Below are positions 23,671 to 31,066 of a stretch of 33,671 nucleotides of DNA, piece after piece. A program made the translations under genes and the position numbers. Each line of letters opens with the position of its first letter. Within the stretch, counting starts at the first letter, position 1. Source of the DNA: a virus; the IMG/VR virus record IMGVR_UViG_3300043464_003309, positions 1 to 33,671 of that record. One strand, 5' to 3'. Below the pieces are notes generated by a model. The model made no database searches, was not told where the DNA came from, and was given only the letters and a program-made list of their open reading frames with translations.

Positions 23671-25587
23671 ATGACTGATAAAGCATTTCAAGAATTAAAG
23701 AATAGATCACTTTTTGCCAGACTTAAACGTCTGTTTAGCAATGACGTAATTGTTAGAAACGTCGGTGGTAAGAAGTTGAAGGTTATAGATACCGATGAAA
23801 TTCAGTATGCGACTGATCGTAATAGTCTAAGAGATCGTTTCAATAGACTACGTACAACCTCATATAATCAGTATACAAGAGATTTCAATCTATCATATCA
23901 AAGTAGCCGTGTAGAACTATTTCGTGACTATGATACGATGGACATGGATCCAATTCTTGCATCCGCACTTGACATTTATGCAGATGAATGTACTAGTAAA
24001 AATGAATTGGGTGACATCATTTCGGTACAATCTTCTAACGACGATATCAAACAAATATTAAATAATTTGTTTTATGATATTTTGAATATCGAATTCAATC
24101 TTTGGAGTTGGACTCGCAGCTTAGTAAAGTATGGTGATTTTTATTTGAGGCTTCATATTAGTCCTGAATATGGTGTATATATGGTAGAACCTCTCAGTTC
24201 ATATTATGTAACCCGTTTAGAAAATGCACATCTAGAAAACAAGAATTTTGTTAAGTTCCAAGTCAATCTTCCATACGGAAATAAGATCGAAGATCTTGAG
24301 AACTATCAAATGGCACACTTTCGTTTGTTGAGTGATAGTAATTTCTTGCCATATGGTAAGAGTATGTTGGAAGGTGCTCGTCGTGTATGGAAACAATTGA
24401 GCTTGATGGAAGACGCAATGTTAATTCATCGTATCATGCGTGCTCCAGAAAAGAGAATTTTCAAGGTAGATATTGGTAATATTCCACCAAATGAAGTTGA
24501 TAATCATATGGAACGTATTATCTCACAGATGAAAAAGACTCCATATTTGGATCAAGCTACTGGTGATTACAATCTTCGTTTCAATCTACAGAACATGGTA
24601 GAGGACTTTTTCTTGCCAGTTCGTGGTGGTGATAGTGGTACCGATATTAGCAATTTGCCAGGTCTTGAATGGACTGGAACAGACGATATCGAATATCTAC
24701 GTAACAAGATGATGGCAGCACTCAAGATTCCAAAGGCATTCTTGGGTTATGATGAATCTTTGAGTGGTAAAGCTACTCTTGCTGCCGAAGATATTCGTTT
24801 TGCACGTACAATTCAACGTATTCAAAGAATTATTGTTAGTGAATTGAATAAGATTGCTGTTATTCACTTATATTCTCAAGGATATCGTGACGAATCACTT
24901 GTTGACTTTACATTAGAATTGACCAATCCATCTACAATCTTTGAAAAAGAAAAGATTGATGTTTGGAAGAGTAAGGTTGAAGTCAGCAAAGACATGCAAG
25001 AACAAAAGTTGTTCAGTAAGAAGTGGATTTATGAAAACGTATTTAGTATGTCTGATCAAGACATGATTAATCTACAAAAGCAACTTATTGATGATGCTAA
25101 GGGAACATATAGATTTAAGCAAATTGAAGAAGATGGTAACGATCCAGCCTTGAATTTCTTGAAATCAAAGGGTGAAGAATCAGGTGGATCAGGCGGATCT
25201 GGTGGTGGAGACACTGGTGGTAATACCGGTGGTGCTGAAGCTGGCGGTGGCGCCGAAGCCGGTGGTGGTGAAACTGGTGGAGGCGCTGAAGCTGGCGGTG
25301 CAGCTGGCGGTGCTGAAGCTGGTGGTACTCCTCCACTCACAGAAAAGAAAAGAGATCAAACTGGAAGAAAAGATGCTAGAAAATATCCGTTTGGAGAAGA
25401 TCCTTTAGGTACTTTAGAAAACAATAGAGATAGTGATTTATCACCAACACATAAGTACAAAAATAAATCTCCATTGTCGATGGAATCTATATCATCTCTA
25501 GTTAAAGCATTCAATAGTCACAAAGATATTTTAAAGGAATCTCAAAACAAACCTTCGTTCATGGACGAAAATAACATAAAAGAATAA
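23671..25587 (+). CDS. 20: Portal vertex protein (gp20-like)
   Basis: The portal ring forms the DNA gate of the head and docks the terminase and then the neck. Core matches include LRDRFNRLRTTSYNQYTRDF, DYDTMDMDPILASALDIYADE, LVKYGDFYLRLHISPEYGVY, the long helix RRVWKQLSLMEDAMLIHRI, RAPEKRIFKVDIGN, and IPKAFLGYDESLSGKATLAAEDIRF-type sequence followed by RTIQRIQRIIVSEL. Length is 638 against 524 for T4 gp20. The excess is C-terminal: after residue 504 comes a Gly/Ala/Glu low-complexity linker (505-552) and an 85-residue tail ending in DILKESQNKPSFMDENNIKE. L-K-E in that tail fits the prohead protease cut rule. It is preceded by a perfect late promoter word. Confidence 0.95.
   Translation: MTDKAFQELKNRSLFARLKRLFSNDVIVRNVGGKKLKVIDTDEIQYATDRNSLRDRFNRLRTTSYNQYTRDFNLSYQSSRVELFRDYDTMDMDPILASALDIYADECTSKNELGDIISVQSSNDDIKQILNNLFYDILNIEFNLWSWTRSLVKYGDFYLRLHISPEYGVYMVEPLSSYYVTRLENAHLENKNFVKFQVNLPYGNKIEDLENYQMAHFRLLSDSNFLPYGKSMLEGARRVWKQLSLMEDAMLIHRIMRAPEKRIFKVDIGNIPPNEVDNHMERIISQMKKTPYLDQATGDYNLRFNLQNMVEDFFLPVRGGDSGTDISNLPGLEWTGTDDIEYLRNKMMAALKIPKAFLGYDESLSGKATLAAEDIRFARTIQRIQRIIVSELNKIAVIHLYSQGYRDESLVDFTLELTNPSTIFEKEKIDVWKSKVEVSKDMQEQKLFSKKWIYENVFSMSDQDMINLQKQLIDDAKGTYRFKQIEEDGNDPALNFLKSKGEESGGSGGSGGGDTGGNTGGAEAGGGAEAGGGETGGGAEAGGAAGGAEAGGTPPLTEKKRDQTGRKDARKYPFGEDPLGTLENNRDSDLSPTHKYKNKSPLSMESISSLVKAFNSHKDILKESQNKPSFMDENNIKE
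25183..25326 (+). repeat. Gly/Ala/Glu-rich in-frame low-complexity repeat within the portal gene
   Basis: Codons 505-552 of the portal gene encode runs of GGS, GGG and GGAEAGG units. The DNA is visibly richer in G and C than its surroundings and consists of short imperfect direct repeats of GGTGGT- and GCTGAAGCTGGCGG-like words, which invites length change by slippage. It makes a flexible linker between the portal core and its C-terminal tail. Confidence 0.85.
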
Positions 25588-25594
25588 AGAATAG

Positions 25595-25628
25595 TATAAA
25601 TAGTGATTATTTTTAAATTCTATTTATA
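25595..25628 (+). promoter_or_regulatory. Late promoter TATAAATAG in a perfect inverted repeat
   Basis: TATAAATAG (25595-25603) and CTATTTATA (25620-25628) are exact reverse complements around a 16-base AT-rich loop, so the full late promoter octamer is present on both strands. The left arm shares the 11-base word ATAAATAGTGA with the site before the sheath gene (14790). It lies 45 bases before the next start (25649) in a 61-base gap with no other feature. Downstream, TTTATA repeats once more before the gene. Confidence 0.62.
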
Positions 25629-25648
25629 TTTATATTTAATTGGAACTT

Positions 25649-26524
25649 ATGCATAAGAAAGCGAAACATTCAAAGTTTAAGAATAGCGGTGTTCTATTCG
25701 AACTACTTACCAGACAGATAACGTCTGATATTCTTGCCGGTCGTGATGAATCATTCACGAAAAATCTAATGTTCAAATATTTCAACGAATCAAAAGAACT
25801 TGGCAAGGAGTTTCAATTATACAACTTCATATCATCACAATCCTCTAAAAATCCACAAACCGCAGATCGTATTCTTGATGTGGTTTTGCAAACACGTTCC
25901 AAAATTGATGCCCGTGAGTTGAATAAGCAAAAATATAACTTGGTTAAAGAAATCAAAGAACAATATAACATCGATGAATTCTTGAAGAATAAGATTCCAA
26001 ATTATAAATTGTATGCATCAGTTTATAAATTATTTGAGAATCAAAATTTAAATGAAGTTAAGTTTGGAGTAGAAGAATTGGTAGAAGCAAGAGAATGTGT
26101 TATTGAAAGTTTGACTAAAGATAAAAAGAGTGATTCACAACCACTAGATATCTATGATAGTCAACCAGCTGAAGTTAGACTATTAGCTTATAAGTTCCTA
26201 ATTGAAAATTTCAACAAGAAATATAGTAACTTGCTACCAGACCAAAAGCGTTTGTTGAAAGAATACATTACAAACGTATCCAATACTAACAAATTCACTG
26301 AGTTTGTAAATGTAGAATACAAGAGGGTTTCTGAGATTTTGAAGGAGTATATTTCATCAATTAATAATAATGAGGTTATTAAGATTAAATTGAATGAAAC
26401 TATCACCCAACTTTCAAGTAAAAATGTTGTAGGATTGGTTAAAGAAAATCAACTTACATCTCTTTTGACCGCATATGAATTGGTCGAAGAATTGAAAAAG
26501 ATTCAAAATGAAAAAACCGCTTAA
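25649..26524 (+). CDS. Prohead-region protein of unknown function (position of T4 gp67/gp68)
   Basis: Two starts compete: ATG at 25640 (MELMHKK) and ATG at 25649 (MHKKAKH). The second is chosen because GGA lies just before it, although the spacing is only about four bases; the first has no ribosome binding site. The 291-residue protein is almost entirely helical and charged, with a basic start (HKKAKHSKFKNSG) and a conserved-looking VLFELLTRQITSDILAG segment, and no cysteine pattern or catalytic motif apart from a single Cys. It lies between portal and protease, where T4 has its small prohead core genes 67 and 68, so a role in head assembly is likely. No direct similarity to those proteins can be claimed. 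It overlaps the next gene by 17 bases. Confidence 0.75.
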   Translation: MHKKAKHSKFKNSGVLFELLTRQITSDILAGRDESFTKNLMFKYFNESKELGKEFQLYNFISSQSSKNPQTADRILDVVLQTRSKIDARELNKQKYNLVKEIKEQYNIDEFLKNKIPNYKLYASVYKLFENQNLNEVKFGVEELVEARECVIESLTKDKKSDSQPLDIYDSQPAEVRLLAYKFLIENFNKKYSNLLPDQKRLLKEYITNVSNTNKFTEFVNVEYKRVSEILKEYISSINNNEVIKIKLNETITQLSSKNVVGLVKENQLTSLLTAYELVEELKKIQNEKTA

Positions 26525-27653
26525 AGAATCAGGTGATCCATTTAGAGATATTGTAAAAAAATACGCTCAATACTATAGAGATAGCGAAATGGCTCGTATC
26601 TCTAAACAAGACTATAATGCATGGTTACAATCACATGCAGACAAGATTTCACCATCTACCCGTGAAAAAATAAAAAAGCAGGTGGATGCCCAATTAAAAA
26701 AGAAGAATGAAGCAAGCACTACAGCAGGTGTTCCTGGTGTAATGACACCATTTGCATTTAGCTCCAATAAAAAATCTCCTGGTAATGTTCGTGCCGCCAC
26801 ACAATTCGGATATAAATTGGCAAAACCTGTTAAAAAGAATCCTGGATATGCATTGGAAAATCAAATGTATAGTGAACCAGCTTATGTTACTCCAGCTCAA
26901 AACATTGAGCCAGTAGCTACATATACAGATTCAAATGGGTTGGTACAACACGGAGATCCAGAACTAGATCCAGCATTGGCTGGTCATGAACAAGGCATAT
27001 TGCCTGTAACAGAACATGCAAATAGACTTGTTAGACAAATGCGTAAAGAAGGAGTTGGTGGTTTATTGTATAAATTGAAAAGTGAAGCTGAACAACAAGC
27101 AGTTGCTCAACCAGCACCAGCTCCAGCACAGCCAACTCAACCTACACCGCAGGCTCAAAAAGCTCCAGTTGATGTCAATCTTCAATCATACGATATTCAA
27201 CCAGATTTTAGTGATTTTGATTCTAAGTTGAAGAATAGTACTGAACAATTAAAGACCGATCTTCAAAAGAAGATTCAAGATTCAATTTTAGATAAAAAGA
27301 TTGTGGTTCGTGCTAGCAAGGGATATAAACAACCAGAGGCCGATTATACAATCAATGTCACAGGAGTACAAATCGACTATTATTATGATCGTTATGTTAT
27401 TGTAATTATCGGTCGTGAAGAAAGCAAACAAAAGACTGCTAAATTCTTCGTTAAACCAGGATTTAAGATCAAAATTTTAGGAAAAGCGGATGTCAAACCT
27501 AAAGATCAATATCAAATAGCTAAATCTAAAGCATTGGTTGATCCTAACAAACAAGCCGCAACTCAATCCGCAAATAATGTGACATCCGAAGAACCACCTG
27601 CAACTGGACAAACTGCCGGTGAAAAACCACCACAATCTCAACCTACAGCTTAA
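26508..27653 (+). CDS. Prohead-region protein of unknown function with Pro/Ala/Gln-rich linker
   Basis: This 381-residue protein is not recognised. It begins MKKPLKESGDPFRDIVKKYAQYY; L5-K6-E7-S is the same word found at the scaffold N-terminus and the portal tail and fits the prohead protease rule. A helical, basic N-terminal part (1-70) is followed by a loose segment, a Pro/Ala/Gln-rich linker near 200-222 (QPAPAPAQPTQPTPQAQ), a mixed domain (about 225-340) with IVVRASKGY and YYYDRYVIVIIGREESKQKTAKFFVKPG-type strands, and a low-complexity C-terminus. The beta-rich C-terminal domain looks folded and compact. Cotranscription with protease and portal suggests a core or minor head protein. Confidence 0.72.
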   Translation: MKKPLKESGDPFRDIVKKYAQYYRDSEMARISKQDYNAWLQSHADKISPSTREKIKKQVDAQLKKKNEASTTAGVPGVMTPFAFSSNKKSPGNVRAATQFGYKLAKPVKKNPGYALENQMYSEPAYVTPAQNIEPVATYTDSNGLVQHGDPELDPALAGHEQGILPVTEHANRLVRQMRKEGVGGLLYKLKSEAEQQAVAQPAPAPAQPTQPTPQAQKAPVDVNLQSYDIQPDFSDFDSKLKNSTEQLKTDLQKKIQDSILDKKIVVRASKGYKQPEADYTINVTGVQIDYYYDRYVIVIIGREESKQKTAKFFVKPGFKIKILGKADVKPKDQYQIAKSKALVDPNKQAATQSANNVTSEEPPATGQTAGEKPPQSQPTA

Positions 27654-27654
27654 T

Positions 27655-28257
27655 ATGAAACAAATTCTAATCGACGTATTACCCTTTGAATTTAAGAGAA
27701 CATCACTAAACGAATCATTGAAAGATGGAAAACTCCTTGTTAACGGAGTTTTGCAACGTGCTGATGCAAAGAACCAAAATGGCCGTGTTTATCCAGAAGA
27801 TATTTTGAAGCGTGAAGCTAACAAATATATGGATAACTTTGTAAAACAACGTCGTGCTATGGGTGAGTTGGATCATCCAGAATCATCTGTTGTTAACTTA
27901 AAGAACGTTAGCCATAATATCGTAGATATGGGTTGGGATGGTAAAGATTTAGTTGGTACTGTAGAAATTCTTCCTACACCAAGTGGTAATATTTTAAGAG
28001 ATTTACTACAATCTGGTATTTTATTAGGCATCAGTAGTCGTGGTTTAGGCAGTGTTAAGAAAGACATGAGAGAAGGTGCAGATGTTGTACAAGATGATTT
28101 TGATTTAATTGCATTCGACTTTGTAAGCAATCCAAGTACACAAGGTGCATTCATGTATCCACAAGGAAAGATCAATGAAAGTGTTGATCAAAAAATAATC
28201 ATCAATCCATATAGCAATGTAGAAAGATTAATTCACAATATTCTTTCTGAATTGTAA
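27655..28257 (+). CDS. 21: Prohead core protease (gp21-like)
   Basis: This serine protease is held in the prohead core and matures the capsid by cutting scaffold, capsid and internal proteins after L/I-x-E. The start at 27655, one base after the previous stop, gives 200 residues, close to T4 gp21 (212); an in-frame ATG at 27619 would lie inside the previous gene and add an unrelated stretch. Hallmarks are VNGVLQRADAKNQNGRVYP (29-47), the histidine motif GELDHPES with H74, and the serine motif GISSRGLGS with S127 or S128, followed by DLIAFDFVSNPSTQGAFM (150-167). L18-N19-E20 may be a self-processing site, and the C-terminus also ends in ILSEL. Confidence 0.93.
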   Translation: MKQILIDVLPFEFKRTSLNESLKDGKLLVNGVLQRADAKNQNGRVYPEDILKREANKYMDNFVKQRRAMGELDHPESSVVNLKNVSHNIVDMGWDGKDLVGTVEILPTPSGNILRDLLQSGILLGISSRGLGSVKKDMREGADVVQDDFDLIAFDFVSNPSTQGAFMYPQGKINESVDQKIIINPYSNVERLIHNILSEL

Positions 28258-28267
28258 TTTCAAACAA

Positions 28268-28275
28268 TATTTATA
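28268..28275 (-). promoter_or_regulatory. TATAAATA octamer on the minus strand, just before a plus-strand start
   Basis: The plus strand reads TATTTATA five bases before the ATG at 28281, the same arrangement as at 18866. As a minus-strand late promoter it would fire antisense into the protease gene. It is recorded because the placement recurs, not because function is clear. Confidence 0.22.
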
Positions 28276-28280
28276 TTCAT

Positions 28281-28745
28281 ATGATCAAGCTAAAACATTT
28301 AGTAGAAAATTCCACAGAAGTTGCTTATTCCCCTTTAACAAAAGAGGAGAAAAAGAAGTTATATGAAACAATCAAAGCTTACAATGAATATCGTGGTTCA
28401 TTAAAGGCAGAATCCATCTATGAAACTGCAACCAAAATTATGGAAGCTGTTAATCTAGCTGAACGTTATGCCATTAAAGAATGTAACGAATGGATGGAAG
28501 CCAAGATGATTGAACGTGACATGAAAGATGTCAAGAAGATGGCTGGTAAGTTATACGAAGAAGCACAAAAAATCAAAGGTGTTGAAAAACAACTTGAGAT
28601 GTTGTACGAAGAAATTGGTATGAAGTTGGAACGCTATTTTGAAATCGCAGATCCAATTACAGAAGCACCGCAAGCTTATCAAGTACAAGGTAGACCAGAT
28701 TCAGTCAGTATCGCTTCTTCAAGAGATATCGATCAAACCAATTAA
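28281..28745 (+). CDS. Helical, charged prohead or packaged protein with leader
   Basis: The protein of 154 residues is not recognised. It opens with MIKLKHLVEN, a variant of the leader in the genes at 19164-20375, with L7-V8-E9 fitting the protease cut rule. Residues 18-125 are long charged helices (KEEKKKLYETIKAYNEYRG, then helices around AERYAIKECNEWMEAKM and EKQLEMLYEEIGMKLERYF) that probably form a helical bundle or coiled coil; the last 25 residues are loose and polar. Lying between protease and scaffold it may be a prohead core component. Its stop codon shares four bases, TTAA at 28742-28745, with the stop of the convergent minus-strand gene, leaving no room for a terminator. Confidence 0.75.
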   Translation: MIKLKHLVENSTEVAYSPLTKEEKKKLYETIKAYNEYRGSLKAESIYETATKIMEAVNLAERYAIKECNEWMEAKMIERDMKDVKKMAGKLYEEAQKIKGVEKQLEMLYEEIGMKLERYFEIADPITEAPQAYQVQGRPDSVSIASSRDIDQTN

Positions 28746-29170
28746 AATATTCTAGATGGGATACTATCAATAAATTCAATTAATTTATTGAAGGTTTCAA
28801 ATACGTAACGACGGGATGTTTCCAAAACATACCCGTCTTCTTCTTTATAGACCTTAATAGTTTGTTTGTGATCTTCTAGTTCTAGACTTGGAATTTCTAC
28901 TTCACATGATAGATCATAGTCATCATCCATCTTGAAACCCATATGTCCCAAAGTATCAATTTCATTAAATGCCCAACCATTTGGATTGTCTATGTCAGCA
29001 ATTTTGTATTTTTGAATTTCTTCAAGTTCGGTATGTACAAAGTTTCTCATCTTAATAGAAGTAGGCTTATAATTAAAATTCTCATTGTTTCTAAGTTGTT
29101 TTAAGAATTTAATATTACTTTTATTAATTTCCATGTGTTTGCTGAAATTTGGGTTGTAATTATAGGCCAT
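28742..29170 (-). CDS. Protein of unknown function (minus-strand pair, downstream member)
   Basis: This 142-residue acidic protein is not recognised. It starts MAYNYNPNFSKHMEINKSNI, has a central segment rich in Glu and Asp, and alternates charged beta-like strands (SCEVEIPSLELEDHKQTIKVYKEEDGYVLET) before a final helix. There is no cysteine cluster, membrane segment or catalytic signature; one cysteine is present. The start overlaps the end of the upstream minus-strand gene by 11 bases, so the two are probably translated together. It interrupts the otherwise plus-strand head gene cluster between protease and scaffold. Confidence 0.7.
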   Translation of the reverse strand: MAYNYNPNFSKHMEINKSNIKFLKQLRNNENFNYKPTSIKMRNFVHTELEEIQKYKIADIDNPNGWAFNEIDTLGHMGFKMDDDYDLSCEVEIPSLELEDHKQTIKVYKEEDGYVLETSRRYVFETFNKLIEFIDSIPSRIF

Positions 29171-29774
29171 ATGAATTAATTCTATCTATAAAATCGGCTA
29201 AGATTTTTGTTTTTTCTGTTCCGTCATCTTCTTCAAATATGCTGCTCAAAGTATAAAATACTTTATCTGTTGGTTCATCAGAATCGTCTGATAGTATTCT
29301 AACGAAACAAGCGTAGTTATAAAATCCTTTGTTTTGATTGTTGGTCAATTTCTTGAACACAAACTTTTTGGTAGAATCGTTACTTTGTACTTCAGCGGAA
29401 ACTTCTCTGGTACTTCTTTTATGAACAAAGTTTGTTTTACCAAATCCAGCAAAGCCATTTTGTTTTGATTGAAATGTTAACAATTCTTTTTCATCAAATG
29501 GAACACCAACGTTTTCTCTCAAAACTTGATCAAAGGGTTTATCAGTAATTTCTTTTGCTTTACTTAATGTATATTCAGAACCTTGTGTTTCAGAGTCTTC
29601 TTTTAGTTTCTTAATGATTTCTTTTACTTTTGTGAAATCTTTTACACTACTTGGTTTAATTGTACTAGCCATTTTACGTACTTGTGGGGATACTTTACTT
29701 GGTTTAACATCACCTTTTTGTACTCCACGTACTAGTCTGAATAATCTTGCTTGCTTTTCACTTTGTGCTGGCAT
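29160..29774 (-). CDS. DUF3008-like N-terminal domain protein
   Basis: The start is ATG at 29774; the alternative TTG two codons earlier is less likely. The 204-residue protein opens with MPAQSEKQARLFRLVRGVQ and continues KGDVKPSKVSPQVRKMA, which closely resembles the small phage family DUF3008 (MPAxSxxQxRxFxxVxxxQKG); that identification is from memory. Residues 40-55 (KPSSVKDFTKVKEIIKKL) continue the family pattern. The C-terminal 120 residues are unrelated to that domain as I know it and look like a separate mixed alpha/beta fold (TKKFVFKKLTNNQ, NYACFVRILSDDSDE, ADFIDRINSYGL). The function of the family is unknown. A minus-strand ATAAATA lies about 45 bases upstream. Confidence 0.75.
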   Translation of the reverse strand: MPAQSEKQARLFRLVRGVQKGDVKPSKVSPQVRKMASTIKPSSVKDFTKVKEIIKKLKEDSETQGSEYTLSKAKEITDKPFDQVLRENVGVPFDEKELLTFQSKQNGFAGFGKTNFVHKRSTREVSAEVQSNDSTKKFVFKKLTNNQNKGFYNYACFVRILSDDSDEPTDKVFYTLSSIFEEDDGTEKTKILADFIDRINSYGL

Positions 29775-29812
29775 ATACAATAAATATCATTTTTTTTAAC
29801 ATCTGACGATTT

Positions 29813-29908
29813 TTAATTATATTTATTTATCAAATACATCAATCGTTTGATGTCTACATCTAAATTAAATCTTCTTTGGAGTTCTTCAATAACTTCACCA
29901 ACAAACAA
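29813..29908 (-). pseudogene. Possible gene remnant or very small gene in the divergent gap
   Basis: The 156-base gap between the divergent genes contains a minus-strand frame reading from a possible TTG at 29908: LFVGEVIEELQRRFN, then LDVDIKRLMYLINKYN and a TAA at 29813-29815. The 31-residue translation has a plausible protein composition with amphipathic helices, but no ATG, no ribosome binding site, and the frame closes upstream at 29923-ish. It may be the decayed C-terminus of a gene, a short unannotated peptide, or chance. The rest of the gap holds the scaffold ribosome binding site (AAAGGA, 29913-29918) and promoter-like words. Confidence 0.28.
29820..29830 (-). promoter_or_regulatory. 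Minus-strand late-promoter-like ATAAATA (two overlapping copies)
   Basis: The plus strand reads TATTTATTTAT, which gives ATAAATAAATA on the minus strand, two overlapping matches to seven of eight late promoter positions. It lies about 45 bases upstream of the minus-strand ATG at 29774, a sensible distance for a promoter of the DUF3008-like gene and its partner. A second AT-rich word, ATATTTATT, is nearer the gene at about 29779-29787 on that strand. Confidence 0.4.
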
Positions 29909-29930
29909 TAAGAAAGGATAGTAATATTAT

Positions 29931-31016
29931 ATGAGCGATCTATTAAAGGAAAGCATCGCAGACGCAAAGGCTGTTCGTGAAACAGCAATTGCCAATGCAA
30001 AGACCTTTCTTGAGGAAAATTTTGCTAAGAGCATGAAAGAAATGTTTGCAGAAAAACTCAAGGAAGAAATGACAGACGAACCAACAGCCGAAGACCAAGT
30101 TGACGAAAACTTGTCAACTTCAAAGATTGGTGGCGAAAAGGGAAATGAAGCTTCTAAGCAACATCCTGTAAAGCCATCCACTTCTGCTAACAAGAACACA
30201 ACTCCAGCCGGCAAACAAGAGTTTGACGCAAAGTTGGAAGAAGAAGCCGCTGCAGGCGACGAAGAAGTAACCAGCGAAGAACTAGATGAAATTCTAGCTG
30301 AACTTGAAGGTGAAGTCGTTAGCGAAGAAAAAGAAACCGAAGAAGACGACGACAAGGAAAAGGTTGACGAAACCGTTTCTGAAGGTGAAGAAGTAAATCT
30401 CGATGAACTTCTAGCTGAATTGGAAATGGAAGAACAAAACGTTGATCCAATGGCTGCTGTTCCAGCACCAGCTCCAGCAGCACCAGTTGCTCCAGTTGAT
30501 CCAATGGCTGCTGCTCCAGCACCAGTAGCTCCAGCTCCTGGCCAAGTACCATCACCATCTGAAGGTGAAGTAACCTACGAAGAAATGGCAGAAGCTCTAG
30601 TAGCTATCAATGAAGAAAACGAAGCATTGAAGAACCAATTGAGTGAACACGTAAACACCGTCAAGTATTTGAAGGGTGTTCTCGCAGAAACCAATTTGTT
30701 GAATGCTAAGTTGCTATACACCAACAAGTTGTTCAAAGGTAAGGCTCTTACCGAAGATCAAAAGTTGAAGATCATCAACACTTTCGACTTGACCAAGAAC
30801 ATTCGTGAAGTCAAGTTGGCATACACCGTTTTGGCCGAATCATTTAATGCCGGTGGATCAGTTGTTAAAAAGAAGACCAATGCAACTGTAAGTACTATCA
30901 CCGAAGGTTTGGCAAGCAAACCAGTATCATCAACAAAGCCTGACTCTACCATTGTAGAACCTCAAGCTGATGTGATGACTTCAAGATTCCAAAAACTCGC
31001 AGGAATCAAGAAGTAA
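29931..31016 (+). CDS. 22: Prohead core scaffold protein (gp22-like)
   Basis: This would form the inner core on which the capsid assembles, then be degraded by the prohead protease. The 361-residue protein is highly acidic, with long coiled-coil helices (SIADAKAVRETAIANAKTFL near the start; EEMAEALVAINEENEALKNQ around 220-240), a Pro/Ala/Val linker (about 172-205) and a conserved-looking C-terminus ending RFQKLAGIKK, as in gp22 proteins of environmental T4-like phages. Several L-x-E words, including L5-K6-E7 at the start, are candidate cut sites. It is longer than T4 gp22 (269), mainly through acidic and Pro/Ala linkers. Position directly before the capsid gene is the T4 order. AAAGGA lies 12 bases before the ATG. 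Confidence 0.88.
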   Translation: MSDLLKESIADAKAVRETAIANAKTFLEENFAKSMKEMFAEKLKEEMTDEPTAEDQVDENLSTSKIGGEKGNEASKQHPVKPSTSANKNTTPAGKQEFDAKLEEEAAAGDEEVTSEELDEILAELEGEVVSEEKETEEDDDKEKVDETVSEGEEVNLDELLAELEMEEQNVDPMAAVPAPAPAAPVAPVDPMAAAPAPVAPAPGQVPSPSEGEVTYEEMAEALVAINEENEALKNQLSEHVNTVKYLKGVLAETNLLNAKLLYTNKLFKGKALTEDQKLKIINTFDLTKNIREVKLAYTVLAESFNAGGSVVKKKTNATVSTITEGLASKPVSSTKPDSTIVEPQADVMTSRFQKLAGIKK

Positions 31017-31066
31017 AATTAGTTTGCGAGTAAAAACCTAAAGATAATAAAGAAAGAAACAAAAAT

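Noticed and set aside
25056-25408. Pro/Ala-rich, His/Gln-rich and Val/Leu-rich frames in several phases
   Set aside because: They are shadows of the Gly-rich linker in the portal gene; repeats in one frame create long open frames in the others.
27619-27654. Upstream in-frame ATG for the protease gene
   Set aside because: It lies in the Pro/Gln-rich end of the previous gene; the ATG at 27655 follows that stop directly and gives the family length.
29927-30355. A 142-residue Ser-rich open frame on the minus strand
   Set aside because: It lies wholly within the scaffold gene and is the complement of its Glu/Asp/Ala-rich codons; composition is low complexity and no start signal is seen.
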